DNA from: Ascidia mentula | Lineage: Eukaryota > Chordata > Ascidiacea > Phlebobranchia > Ascidiidae | DNA length: 64,000 bases | Reading direction: 5' to 3' | NCBI GenBank assembly: GCA_947561715.1 | Contig: OX387200.1 | Coordinates: 9,116,501 to 9,180,500, forward strand | In this document: positions 37,701 to 49,900 of the stretch, in pieces | How the letters are laid out: each line of letters starts with the position of its first letter | Numbering within the stretch: the stretch's first letter is position 1 | Made by a program: the position numbers and the translations under genes | The notes under the pieces: model-generated | Told to the model about the DNA's origin: nothing | Databases searched by the model: none | What the model saw: only the letters and a program-made list of their open reading frames with translations

Positions 37701-40700
37701 GCCTACACTTTATTTCTAACGAATTGTGGCTTGCCTAAGTAGTTTTCGGGTAATATCCAAATTCTGCCATGCAGAAGAACAGTAGGCTTATTCAGCAATA
37801 AAATATGCCTGGCAGCGTCAATAACATTTTACGTCACTGAATGTTGTGTCATAAGGTTTTTTGTGTAAAAGATATGCGTCGCAACGAAAATAAACAAAGT
37901 CATTTTGGAAAATGATTTTTTGGTGTTACATAGTTTTAGGATAGTCATCGCAACGACTATTTTGAGTGTATAATTTTCTTTTCAATCTTCAGCAAAGGCA
38001 CTTGCTGCTGCCACATCTAGAAAATTGCTGGCAACCCCTGTGCGGGTCGCGACCCACATGTAAAACATGAAAGATAGTTGTATACCCTTCTGTACAGATA
38101 TCGATGAATGTCTGTGGAATTTTGACAATTGCCATCCAAACGCTACTTGCATCAACACGGTTGGAAGTTTTCAATGTTCCTGTAACTCATATTTCACTGG
38201 AAACGGAACATTTTGCGGTAGATTTGTTTGTGTGTTTTTCTAATACCTCTATCACAATAACGACATGCACCGAAATGATACCTCACTGTAGCGTTTTCTT
38301 AATATTTTGAAGATAATTTTTTTTAATTATGCTCGCTAATAGTTTGTTTTCGTTTCTAACTGTTAAATTTCCGGCGTTTCTTGTGAAGATCTTTATTTTA
38401 TGCCACATGTCAACATCACGTGACTTGCGTAGATTGATTTTTCTACCCAAATGTATTCGGGTAAAATTTCAGAGGAAATTTAAATGAAACATTGCAATGT
38501 ATACTGTTGTAACGCTTGGAAATGTTGCTTGTCTGTCTTGTTTCTCAGTATATCTGAATATTTTTGTACTATTTTGCAGATATCGATGAATGTTTGTTGG
38601 ATTCAAACAATTGTCATCCAAACGCTACTTGCATCAACACGGTTGGAAGTTTTCAATGTTCTTGTAACACGAATTTTACTGGAAACGGAACAACTTGCGG
38701 TAGTCTTGTTTATGTGTTTTTCTATTACATAAATGATGTTACTACAAGCTTGTTTTTATTTTCAACTTTTAAATTTCTACCGTTTTTTTGTAAAGATTAT
38801 TATTTTATTTCCCTCGTTATGCTATGTGAATTGGAGAATGCAATTTCCTTCTGGAAAGTGTATTCGAATCCAACCGTACTGAAAGCATTAAATGAAATTA
38901 GGCCTACATTTTGTGGCTTGCCTAAGTAGTTTTCGGGTAATATCCAAATTCTGCCAGAAGAGCAGTATTTAGTTGTAAAATATGCCTGGCTGCGTCAGTA
39001 ACATTTTACGTCACTGAATGTCGTGTCATAAGGTTTTTGTGTGAAAGATTATGCGTCACAACGAGAATAAACAAAGTCATTTTGCAAAATGATTTTTGGG
39101 TGTTACATAGTTTTAAGATAAACATCGCAACGACTATTTTGAGTGTATAATTTTCTTTTCAATCTTCAGCAAAGGCACTTGCTGCTGCCTCATCTAGAAA
39201 ATTGCTGGCAACCCCTGTGCGGGTCGCGACTTACGTGTAAACATGAAAGATAGTTGTATACCCTTCTGTACAGATATCGATGAATGCTTGTGGAATTTGG
39301 ACAATTGCCATCCAAACGCTACTTGCATCAACACAGTTGGAAGTTTTCAATGTTCATGTAACACGAATTTTACTGGAAACGGAACAACTTGCGGTAGATG
39401 TGTTTATTTGCTTTTCTTTTATCTCTGTCACAAAAAACGATATTTCTGTGCACCGAAAAGATACTGCAGTGCAGTGTTTTTTTGAAACCCAGTTTTTCTT
39501 TTAAATGATGTGCGCAGAACATTTTATAACCAAACTTGTTAAATTGATACCGTTTCTTGTAAAGACCTTTTTTGTGCAGCCGGTCAAGTCACGTATATTG
39601 CGAAAAGACATATTTTAAAGCAAAACGTATTCGAATAAAATTTGCGAGGAAATTTAAATGAAACACTGCATTGCATACTGTTGTAACGCTTGGAAATGTT
39701 GCTTGTCTGTCTTGTTTCTCAGTATATCTGAATATTTTTGTATTATTCTGTAGATATCGATGAATGTTTGTGGGATTTGGACAATTGTCATCCAAACGCT
39801 ACTTGCATCAACACGGTGGGAGGGTTTCAATGTTCATGTAACTCCGATTTCACTGGAAACGGAACATTATGTGGTAGGTTTGTTTTGTGTGTTTTTTTAC
39901 TGCCTCTATCACAAAATGATATTGCACAAAAAAAAATTAAGCTTTTGAATAAAATTTCCATGGAAATTTGCAAAAATATTGAAAGTTTTGAATTGTTGAT
40001 TTTAAAAGGAAAATATTTAGTGTGTTTTTTGCAGTTTTTTCCGGTTACGAAACTTGTGGGGATGTTGTTCCCCGAACGAACAATGAAGCGGGAGGAATTT
40101 ACAAAGTGTATCCGGATGGAGAAAGAGGTCGTGGAATTGAAGTTTATTGTGATTTCGTAACTGACGGCGGAGGATGGTTGGTAAGCTGCTGTATTTTGTT
40201 TCACCGGGCAAGCAATATGTTACCAATTTCTTGCGCCAAGCGGTGGCGCATCACAACATTCCCAATCCTTCATCGTTTCAAATATAATATATAGATTGTT
40301 ATATACAGTTCAAATCTTTCTAGAAGGTATATTGATAGGTAGCGTTGTTTTGAATACTCACACATTTCGCTAAAAAGGTGATTGTGGCCCAGGATTGTGG
40401 CCAACAAACTTGCATTAAAATTTTATGAAACTTACCAAAATTCAACCAAAAAACCTTGAATAAATAAATGCTAGGTTCCGTCGTTACGTGGTACAACAAA
40501 AAGTTTGGTCTAAGAAAAGCTGTCACGAAACACATCAACTGTTCACAAAGCCCAGCATTATTCGTTCATGATGTCCGTAAACAGGGTCCACTGTCTTTTG
40601 CGCTGGATGGAGACGTTTCAGCGCACACTCACATAGCATTCTGAACCATATAACTATTTGGCAGTGTCGCATACATCACGTGACCGTGTTTTTATGATGT

Positions 40701-42246
40701 CATGGTTTCGCCCATTACGTAAGGCGACCCTGCTAATATAGCAAAATCGGTCAAACAAGAAACCTCTTGTACTTACTTACGCAGTCCAAACCAAATACTT
40801 TGAGAAAACGAACCGTGACACAGGTTGCGATATTGCAACAAAAATGTCTTTTTTGTTTCTTAGTGCGGAATGTGATTGTAAACTCGCAATTTGCATGCAA
40901 AAAAATAACACAGTTATCTTAGCTGCAGACTTATTCTATGCTAATAGCGCAATGTATTTAGCTGTTTCAGAGACGACAGGATGGTTCCGAAAACTTCACA
41001 AGGGGTTGGAGCGATTATTTGAAAGGTTTTGGAAACTTAAGCGGCGAGTTTTGGCTGGGTAAAAATTTGAAACAATGTGTTTTTTTTTAAAGTTGTTTAA
41101 TTGCTTCCGGTCTTATAGGTCTTGAAAACATTCACCAAATCACAAACAGTGGGAAATACGAAATGAGAGTCGACATGGAGGATTTTGAGAGGAATGTTTC
41201 TTACGCCTTGTATAAGTATGGAAACACCTACACACATAAAATGCGGGTTTTGCAATTAGCCTATACACTTTTGCAGATGCTTTTCGGTTGGGAAAGCAAC
41301 GGACTTCAACATGACTTGGACAAACTTTTCAGGCCCAGCAGGTTAATTTTATTTAAGTATGCCAATGGCATTTTACCATATCCGAAAAACTTCGGATGAA
41401 TGGTGTTGTTCATCTTTTCACATGCAGAGCAATAGAATGGAAAACAAATCTTATAACACTCACGTATTTATAGGATACAGGTTGTTGCATTTAACATAGC
41501 ACAGGCAAGTAAAAATGACGTTGGATTGGTTGCGGCACATTCCACAAATCACGTGACTTTGGCATGAAAGCGCACCTTTGCTGTCGTGCATATGTAATGA
41601 GGCGTGACCACAACAACAGGAATTGATGAATTCCCTCAATTTTCTGATAAACCAGATTTTCTCTTATTTCCCCTTACCCTACGAACAAAGGGATGTGCCG
41701 GGACATTCGGTCATACCGAACACTCGGATTTGACCGAACTAGGTGTTTTTGTTCAATATTCGGCGAATCTGAATTTTATGCACGTAAATATCGACCATAA
41801 CGAAGCAAAATTAACGCATAATCAGAATAAAATTATGATGGTATTGGGGAAAATCTAAACTGTGTGTGTAATTTTGTCGACCAATGTGTCGATTTATGAT
41901 GCCATTGAACATTTGGATTCGGTCGAATATTGGGTGCAGGTATTAGGAATCTATTTTGTTTCGGTACACACAGTACTAACGCATATTTCAATTGCTAGGA
42001 AGCGGTCTAAGAAATGCAACAGCATTTTCTACCTATGACAAAGATCAAGATCAGCATCTCGACAATTGCGCAGCTAGATTCAAAGGTGGATGGTGGTTTA
42101 CGTCTTGCCACGGCGGTAATCCAAACGGATTTTACTACGGAGGACCGCATGAGTCATATGCTGACGGGGTTTGTTGGCAACCTTTTCGTGGATTCCATTA
42201 TTCACTAAAAAAAATGGAATTGAAAGTTCGACGTACATTTACATAA
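34784..42246 (+). CDS. LCCL-LCCL-EGF-cbEGF(6)-fibrinogen domain protein, copy 1 (first exon not located)
   Basis: Probable secreted lectin-like protein. Exons: 34784-34939 and 35345-35464 (LCCL 1: [41 protein letters not shown]); 35523-35672 and 35780-35902 (LCCL 2: [18 protein letters not shown]); 36033-36143 ([13 protein letters not shown]...[13 protein letters not shown]); six 120-bp DIDEC-type EGF exons at 36898, 37382, 38098, 38580, 39274, 39754; then fibrinogen exons 40035-40180, 40962-41058, 41119-41215, 41277-41341, 41999-42246. About 676 residues from LCCL 1 to stop, all phases consistent, mostly phase 1. The FReD has [39 protein letters not shown] (Ca site), GGWW and a C-terminal KKMELKVRR. 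EGFs show [12 protein letters not shown] (Asn-hydroxylation pattern). The start and signal peptide are not identified; an in-frame ATG at 34768 lacks a signal sequence and overlaps a splice acceptor. Confidence 0.85.
35109..35297. mobile_element. MITE-like element in the LCCL 1 intron, copy 1
   Basis: 189 bp with imperfect terminal inverted repeats: TTGAGAGCAGCATACAGGTG at the left, and the reverse complement of TTGAGAGCCGCAGACAGGTG at the right. Its interior carries the gtttcgacct..aaggtc core and ccactttgtgg shared with the repeat at 2738. The same element sits at the same intron position in copies 2 and 3, so it predates the triplication. Confidence 0.7.
36410..36640 (+). repeat. copy of the upstream region inserted in the intron before the first cbEGF exon, copy 1
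   Basis: About 230 bases, including atcgcagtcaagccggaata and gattatgatgcggtgtttac, repeat 33885-34120 of the upstream region in the same orientation. Unit 2 keeps only the left half (about 48545-48667). Unit 3 has none, joining 59947 directly to the sequence past the insert. It may carry promoter-like sequence inside the gene. Confidence 0.8.
36898..39873 (+). repeat. internal tandem array of EGF exon pairs, copy 1
   Basis: Six 120-bp cbEGF exons are arranged as three two-exon blocks with a period of about 1.2 kb (starts 36898/37382, 38098/38580, 39274/39754). Introns between blocks are also nearly identical, for example after 37017 and 38217. Every exon starts with AT and ends with a lone G (phase 1-1), so whole modules can be gained or lost without frameshift. 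Sequons NAT and NGT recur in each module. Confidence 0.9.
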
Positions 42247-43746
42247 CTGCCGCTAACATTAACAGCCGGTTTAGTAGATGGATAACCATGAAAGTGCCGT
42301 TACAATATTACGATAAAATATTGCGAACCACAAGCATAAATGACAAAGCATTTATTTATCAAGTCATTTCAATTTGGCGCAAAAAATACACAAATGAATG
42401 AAACCACGAGAAAAGTCCCAAGGTGATTTCTTCACGGAGAATCACACTTTATCAAATGGTCGTTTGAAATGGGATGTAATGGACTGCGAAATGCCCCAAC
42501 GTTCGTTATAGGTGGCATATATACAAACGCGTTTACTGGCCCAAGCAAACCCAACACAAAAGATAAAGCCAAATTTGCAGTTTCTATGATCCAAAACGGT
42601 TTGTTTTTACGCAATGCTTGACTGTTTTCTTGTAATTCTCTGTGTTGTTGTTACATTGGTATTTAAAGGCATACAACTTTATTGTTGTTATTGGTTGATA
42701 TCATTTGTGTATTTTACGCGTGGTAACAGTTTGCACTTTTTCTTGCTTCATCTGCTCTGTCCGTTCGTCTTTGTATTGACTTTCATTTCGTGTGTTGTGG
42801 TTTTTCCCTGTACACGAGTTAAAGCGAACATTTTTTTTATTTGCCCACGCGACTTGGACACCAACTAGACATAAATGAAACTTTGTATTATTATTGTAAA
42901 TTTTTCAAGACCCTAAAACAAATTGTGGATAATACCGCTTGGTCATTTATGAGTTAAAAACGGTGATCGCGCCATACTCTCTGATCACGCCATACTATGC
43001 TAAATTAATCTTAACGCTTTAATTAAAAATGAAACACCAAATTAAACCTGAACGCTTGTCATTCTTCTTTCTAACATTTGCATCATATCCGAAGCTTGTA
43101 TTATATCTCCAGTTTGTTTGGTGTGGATATGATCGGTTATATTTTTTCACCAACTGTCATGTAACACATATAAGAAATTGTAATAAATTTTATAAAACTT
43201 GCTGTGTCTTTTGTTGGCTTGAGATTTCACTGTAGGGTATGTTTTTTTATTAGCTTCAAATTTAAGGTTGCTCTTCCATTTAACCTTCTTAAAATTGGTA
43301 AAATCCAGTTTTTTGGCATACGTCGGTCTCCCGAACACCAAGTGCAAAATACACTTGTTTAAACCCGCATTGAAAACCTTGCATAACAATCCTTCCACTA
43401 TTGCTAACATCCCAAGATCCACTATCGTCGTTTGTCTCCTTCAAACACTTGTAAGGACAGGCAACTTTTGTCTCCTCCTAACAAAAATTCTTCGGATTGC
43501 CGCGGCACTCTTGGGTGCTGCCATTTGTAACTTTCAGGGGTGCCGCGAGCTTTTCTCTCTATTCACTGTTGGGGTTTTTCACCGTGCGGTTTCTTACTAG
43601 TGTAATGCCTAGATATAGGGCAAAAATTTTATAATCACAACACCTAGAATCAGACAGAAAGGCTGATGGGCAGTAAAGCATTTTATTTAACTTACATTTT
43701 TAAGGAATTTATATTTATTAAGTAAAAAAAAACAAATATCGATTTT

Positions 43747-44560
43747 GCCATTTTGAACAAATTTATACATAAATTTCTATATTAACGAATTTCCTTGTAT
43801 TGGACACACACGCTATTTTGTTTGAGGTTGCAACCTTGCAGTTCTGGTAAATGAGACAACTATCCACGTTTTTACATATGGTCTGGTTTATGACTAATGC
43901 TCGACGCAGTGATACAGGTTACACAGGTATAATATCTATATACATTTTCGTTTTGTGTTCAAACTAGAATTTCACATGGAAAGAGGTGTACGGAATACGG
44001 ATATGTTGGTTTATATAAATGTATTAGTTTACATTTTTGCATGAGAAATAAATATCAATAGTCGAGAATGTTTTTCCATAGCTTGTACTCAAATGTTTAT
44101 AGAGTTACACGATATACGTATGTATGCATAGTAGGCTACCTTGACTTACTCAGATTCATGAACTTGTAACTCTTGGTAATAAAACTTTTTTTTATATAAG
44201 ATACTGCACACTGATACACGTAGTTCGTAAAATACCTTGAAATTTGAAATTATTTTAGTTCTGAAGCAACAATATCACAATAAGAGCTGTAAACGCAGAC
44301 AAACAGACCAAACACGGGAAACACAACAAAACTTACAATGCATACACTAAAAAATGCATGTCTTCTTATACTCGACATGTAGTATGCTTAGTCAGCCCTG
44401 TATAGAACATTGGCGCTGAGCTTGCAAAAAAGCTTTGATTTGTTTATCTAACACCACTGAAGAAAGCACTGGAAAATATATATGGGCGATTGGCGGTCTT
44501 TAAGACAAATGCACATGAAATTCAGCATTCAGTCGTCACAGGTTAAATTAAAGTTAATAA
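43747..44560 (-). pseudogene. orphan SELENOS 5' flank in unit 2
   Basis: Homologous to 32258-33230, the sequence just upstream of the SELENOS start codon, including the ATGG context (gccattttgaac). SELENOS coding sequence beyond the first few bases is absent. If promoter activity was retained, it would drive leftward transcription antisense to the tail of gene copy 1. The same holds for unit 3 at 55044-55850. Confidence 0.7.
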
Positions 44561-45440
44561 AAACAATATTTACATTTTGAGTATAGATTCACATCACAAA
44601 AAGCATCAATCGGAAAGTTATCGCGCTATCCATACCTTTATCAGGGAGTCAAACCGCCTGTTATACGAATTCTAGTTCCGATTCAGGCTTTTTAATGTTT
44701 TTATTATCCGGTTCTGTTCTGGTTCGAGTGTCAAATTTTTTTACCAGGTTCACTTCCAACATGGATTCGAAAAACTTATACGCGAAAGGTTCAGATTCAT
44801 TCCCGGTTCAATCAATTTAAAAGTTTTGAGCGAATCAAACGTTTAAGTTTAGTTGCACTTTTTTGTGTTATTTTGAACTTAAAATGTACCTAATTAGCAA
44901 GTCAACTGTATCGTGATGACACAAACGAATTAATTGTTTTCAGCTGTTCAGGCTGAGCAAAAACGTAAATTAAGGTGCATCAGATCGAAAGAGGTTCTAT
45001 TTTGATTCAAAATTTCCAGTTCAGTTCTGAGTCGTTTTAATTGTGATTTATCGGTTTAGGTTCAGCTCCGGTTCATAAAAATAAGCCGCTCAAACCGGTT
45101 TAGGGGTTCGGATTTAGTGACGGTTGCACTCCTTGAACTTTATCCTGTGTGAATACGAATAAATTAATGCGGTGTAATGATGACGTAGTAAATGACGGGG
45201 CGTTTTCAAGTGGTTTCCAGAAAGGTCTGAGCAGATGAAGTTTAAGATTTTAGAGAAACTTGGGTTCCATTGCATTTAAAGACAGTTTACATGTTTTCAT
45301 ATTACTTATAAGCACAAAAACATATCACATAAGAAATCATAAAAATGTGTCCCAGCAAGACCGTGCAGTTACCGTTAACATATGACAAAGAATATGCAAC
45401 AAGTTTAACGTAATCATAAATCCGATTTGAAACCATAATG

Positions 45441-45795
45441 CAGTGGTGGGAAACTACGAGTCACTCAATTGCAGCAAAATGACACCGTGTGTCATGTGTT
45501 ATAGCTCTGTCTTGTAGTGTTCCAGTTAGGTGCAATAAACCTTTGTCGAGATCCAGATCCATTATTCCATTGCTGACGATGATTGCGTTTTGTGTATTGT
45601 TTATTTATGACAAACGACAAAACAAGTTATTTTACAAAAAATAAAATCATCTTTAAAAGAGCTGTCTGAAAGATTGACTAAAAAGTTTTACTCAGCAATG
45701 ACAGAACAAGTGAGGAGTTATAAAATGATCTCGCATGCACCTTTAATGTGCTTGCACGCCCGCGACACCCATTAATCCAAGGTTCCCCACCCCTG
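45441..45795. mobile_element. hAT-like non-autonomous element, unit 2
   Basis: 355 bp with ends CAGTGGTGGGAAAC and, inverted, CAGGGGTGGGGAAC (12 of 14 matching). No clear 8-bp target duplication remains. It lies upstream of gene copy 2. The corresponding element in unit 3 is 56738-57091; unit 1 retains only the right end (to 33522). Confidence 0.6.
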
Positions 45796-46921
45796 CTATA
45801 TACAGCATATTGCGTGTCAGTAAATATAGTTTTACCTCCGATCATCGCGATTGTTGCGCAAACAAGGGCGAAATCAGTCGCTTGTGAATAACAATTTTAA
45901 TTAAATTATAATGCATTATAAAAAGATGGGCAAAATGATTGGTAATACCCCCAATTAAGCCTTTTTTTCGTCCTTACCTTCAAAGGGGTAAGTTATCCGG
46001 TGCGACTTAACAGTGCACTTCGTCCATTAAAAATTTTCTATGTGACGTTGCAGCACATTGTTCCACCAGACCAGGCGTGCAGAACTCAATCAGGGATTTG
46101 TGCCATTATTGTTAATGTTTTCTTTGGACTATGTTCTTGACAATCTCATCAGCTATAATACATGGATCATAAGGTTTATTTGCATCGCAGTCAAGCCGGA
46201 ATAAAGCCAAAGATCAAAGAAAATGAATGAAGGGTTTATTTCAGTGATGATGATGCGGTGTTTACCATTACCTCACACCAAATTGTTTCTCTGGCCCACT
46301 AAACAACAACCGTATATCAAGCCTGCGATTAAATCAACGTACAGTTGAGTTTCGCAGAGTCAGAACTTTGAATGCGGCTATATGGGACGATGTATTATTG
46401 CATTTAGTTACATATTTAGTGTTTGTAAAACCTAATCAAAATAGACAATAGCACAAGTAGATTGATTGATTAAAGGTAATTATCACACATTTAATGACGG
46501 GTTTTCATAAAGGTTGGCCGAGGTTAAACCACAACATTGCAGTTGTCTTTGTTATAGTTATTCGTCGAGGTCAATCTCTGCAAGGTAAACAAACCCAGGA
46601 AGTATCAGTATTTTTGTTGAACGTGAGGTAAATGTCTCACACACGATAAATTGTCGAAACGTATAGTACCAAGCTAACTACAACCACGCCTACCAAGTGA
46701 CTGGATGCTTTTCCTTGTATATATTAAAATAATAGGCTGTCTGAATCGAAAACTTGATCTTTAAAGTAGACAGAATCTAAACCCAGATATGAAACTTTCC
46801 AAAGCCCACGACAGCAATTAGCCGATAGGAAATGTTTGAAACAAGTGTTTCTGATTGCCGTCAGTTGGTTTATTTTTATTTTTGTTTCATTTTGCTGTCT
46901 GAATCATGTTCGAAATTTCAG

Positions 46922-49900
46922 CAACATGCGATACAAAGTTATCTGAATTAAATCATTCCATCACAAAAGTAATCTGCCCTGAGAATTGCCTGAAGAAAGA
47001 CACGGATTTGTTTGGAACAGATGATTATGCAAAGGGTCCCCTGTGTCTTGCTGCGATGCACGCCGGTTTAATTGACAGTGAGTCAATAGCTTATGTACAG
47101 ACAAGCTGTGGTTTGTCAAGTTAAATCCAGCTATGCTTTTTATTTGCATATTTAAAAAGTTTTCTCAACAAAAAAACTAGTTTATATTTGACTATTTGGA
47201 AAACTCAATAATACGTTTATCTTGAGAGCAGCATACAGGTGTATATACTGTTTCGACCTGTAAGGTGTCATCAGTGCAGCTACTGATTGTGGCACTGGAC
47301 TAGCTTTTACACTAGCAGGCACACAGATTTCCACTTTGTGGTAGCTTTCGATCAATGTCGATCCGTTGGCTACTTAAACAACAGTGTGTACACTTGTCTG
47401 CGGCTCTCAATGATTATCATAGCTCTTTTGAACATATATAAGTTTATCTTCTTGCTAAGACGGAGGAGGTTACTTCGAAGTTTTCAAAAGTGACCCACAA
47501 ACTAAATACAGCGGATCTTTTCGAAACGGAATCACCAGCATGTCTTGTTCCTCCGCAAATGTTACATATTCCTTTGAAAGTAAGTGTTTCTTGCAGTCAA
47601 CTTCCACCAACTTAACAATAACGTCTTTTTAATTCAGTGAAATGCAGCACGATTGGAAATTCCGAGTTTTCTATCACCGAAGTTTTCTGTCCTCCAAATT
47701 GTTCGTCAAATCACGTGTGCGGGACAAATTTGTTCAACACAAATTCATCTGTCTGTGCGGCATCCATACATGCTGGCATTTTGTCTGGTCAGTATACCGT
47801 ATATATATCGATCAAACACGATTTTTGTTGCCTTGACCATCTTTGTGGTGTTTATTCCTCGAATCTAAAAGAATGGAGAAAAAGGAAGAATTGAAAGTAT
47901 TTCCACGTTAATTGTTGCAGATAATGGTGGAATGGTGACATTTCATTCCAAAGAATCTTTTGATCATTCATTTGTTGGATCGACCTCGCATGGAATAATA
48001 AGTATATCTTGCAAGTTTTCGACAAAGCTATTTTCATTTCCAAGTAAGTGATGCCAAAATAGCCTAAAAATCATTTTTTTTAAACATGTGTTACGTGTGT
48101 GCGTTAATTGCGTCAGTTATTCGATACACCCAGGTGACATATTCCACGATTTCGGAACAAATTATTACATTTAGGCAACAGAGTTTGTTCGAGAGAGTGC
48201 AAAAACAACGGCAAGTGCGTATCTGGAGCGAATCAAGACCATTGTTCGTGTAGAGTCGGAACAAAAGGCAAAGGCTGTGAAATAGGTGAGTTAATTTACC
48301 ATCTCGCAATTCCCGCGTTATTTTATGTGAAAGAAGTTTCTATTCCATGGTTACAATGCCTTCGAAACGTCTACTCTACTTAGGATGATTAATAGCATAT
48401 TAGCTTTGGATTTTCTCCAATATTTTGCGCAATTTTGGAGTAATATTATTTTAAGGCAGAAACAACTCGTATATGCTCTTGCATGACAAGGCGGATCGCC
48501 CATCTGCCTCACGACTTTACTTTCGGCGATCTCAGCCATCATGTATTAATCATAAGGTTTATTTGCATCGCAGTCAAGCCGGAATAAAGCCATAGATCAA
48601 AGAAAATGAATGAAGGGTTTATTTCAGTGATTATGATGCGGTGTTTACCATTACCTCACACCAAACTATTTTGCACTCAAATATATTGGAGAAACTTATC
48701 TCTAACGTTTGGAATTGTTATTTGTCTGTATTGCTTCTCATCAATCACGGGATAAATATTTTTATATTTTCCTCTAGATATCGATGAATGCTTGTTGAAA
48801 TCGGACAATTGCCATCCAAACGCTACTTGCATCAACACGGTTGGAAGTTTTCAATGTTCCTGTAACTCATATTTCACTGGAAACGGAACATTTTGCGGTA
48901 GATTTGTTTGTGTGTTTTTCTAATACCTCTATCACAATAACGACATGCACCGAAATGATACCTCACTGTAGCGTTTTCTTAATATTTTGAAGATAATTTT
49001 TTTTAATTATGCTCGCTAATAGTTTGTTTTCGTTTCTAACTGTTAAATTTCCGGCGTTTCTCGTGAAGATCTTTATTTTATGCCACACGTCAACATCACG
49101 TGACTTGCGTAGATTGATTTTTCTACCCAAATGTATTCGGGTGAAATTTCCGAGAAAATTTAAATGAAACACTGCGATGTATACTGTTTTAACGCTTGGA
49201 AATGTTGCCTTTTTGTATTGTTTCTCAGTATATCTGAATATTTTTGTACTATTTTGCAGATATCGATGAATGTTTGTTAGATTCAAACAATTGTCATCCA
49301 AACGCTACTTGCATCAACACAGTTGGAAGTTTTCAATGTTCTTGTAACACGAATTTTACTGGAAACGGAACAATTTGCGGTAGTCTTGTTTATGCGTTTT
49401 TCTATTACATAAAAGATGTCACTAAAAGCTTGTTTTTTTTCAACTATTAAATTTCTACCGTTTCTTGTAAAGATTATTATTTTATTTCCCATGTTAAGTT
49501 ATGTGAATTGGAGAATGCAATTTCCTTCTGGGAAGTGTATTCGAATCCAACCTTCCTGAAAGCATTAAATAACTTTTAGGCCTACACTTTATTTCTAACG
49601 AATTGTGGCTTGCCTAAGTAGTTTTCGGGTAATATCCAAATTCTGCCATGCAGAAGAACAGTAGGCTTATTCAGCAATAAAATATGCCTGGCAGCGTCAA
49701 TAACATTTTACGTCACTGAATGTTGTGTCATAAGGTTTTTTGTGTAAAAGATATGCGTCGCAACGAAAATAAACAAAGTCATTTTGCAAAATGATTTTTT
49801 GGTGTTACATAGTTTTAGGATAGTCATCGCAACGACTATTTTGAGTGTATAATTTTCTTTTCAATCTTCAGCAAAGGCACTTGCTGCTGCCACCTCTAGA

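Larger units (their letters stand above)
32258..43746 (+). repeat. tandem unit 1 of the LCCL/EGF/FReD segmental triplication
   Basis: The unit runs from the SELENOS initiator region (gccattttgaac at 32258) to just before the same motif at 43747, about 11.49 kb. It holds the SELENOS 5' flank, one LCCL/EGF/FReD gene and a 3' tail. The first 1.2-1.5 kb is clearly diverged from units 2 and 3; the gene body is nearly identical. An extra block of about 585 bp downstream of the stop (42250-42835) is absent from unit 2. Confidence 0.9.
42247..46921. other. spacer between copies 1 and 2
   Basis: Contains the 585-bp block unique to unit 1 (42250-42835), the unit end, the junction at 43747, the orphan SELENOS-side flank and a hAT-like element (45441-45795). 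A minus-strand frame over 43147-43560 matches the one at 54456-54821 but is broken by a stop. No clear gene was seen. Confidence 0.5.

Noticed and set aside
38484-38732. Repeated Cys-rich hydrophobic ORF starting [13 protein letters not shown], resembling a small secreted peptide
   Set aside because: It spans intron plus the cbEGF exon in a shifted frame. It recurs only because the exon/intron blocks are duplicated.
36898-39873. Regularly spaced 120-bp repeats, superficially like an array of a repeat-spacer system
   Set aside because: They are splice-flanked EGF exons with coding phase, not a CRISPR-like array.
41604-41858. 84-codon ORF inside the last FReD intron, conserved in copies 1 and 2
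   Set aside because: The whole intron is conserved between these recent copies, and there is no family match.
42614-42868. Hydrophobic ORF after the copy 1 stop
   Set aside because: It lies in the 585-bp block unique to unit 1. The hydrophobicity reflects T-rich sequence, and no gene structure is seen.
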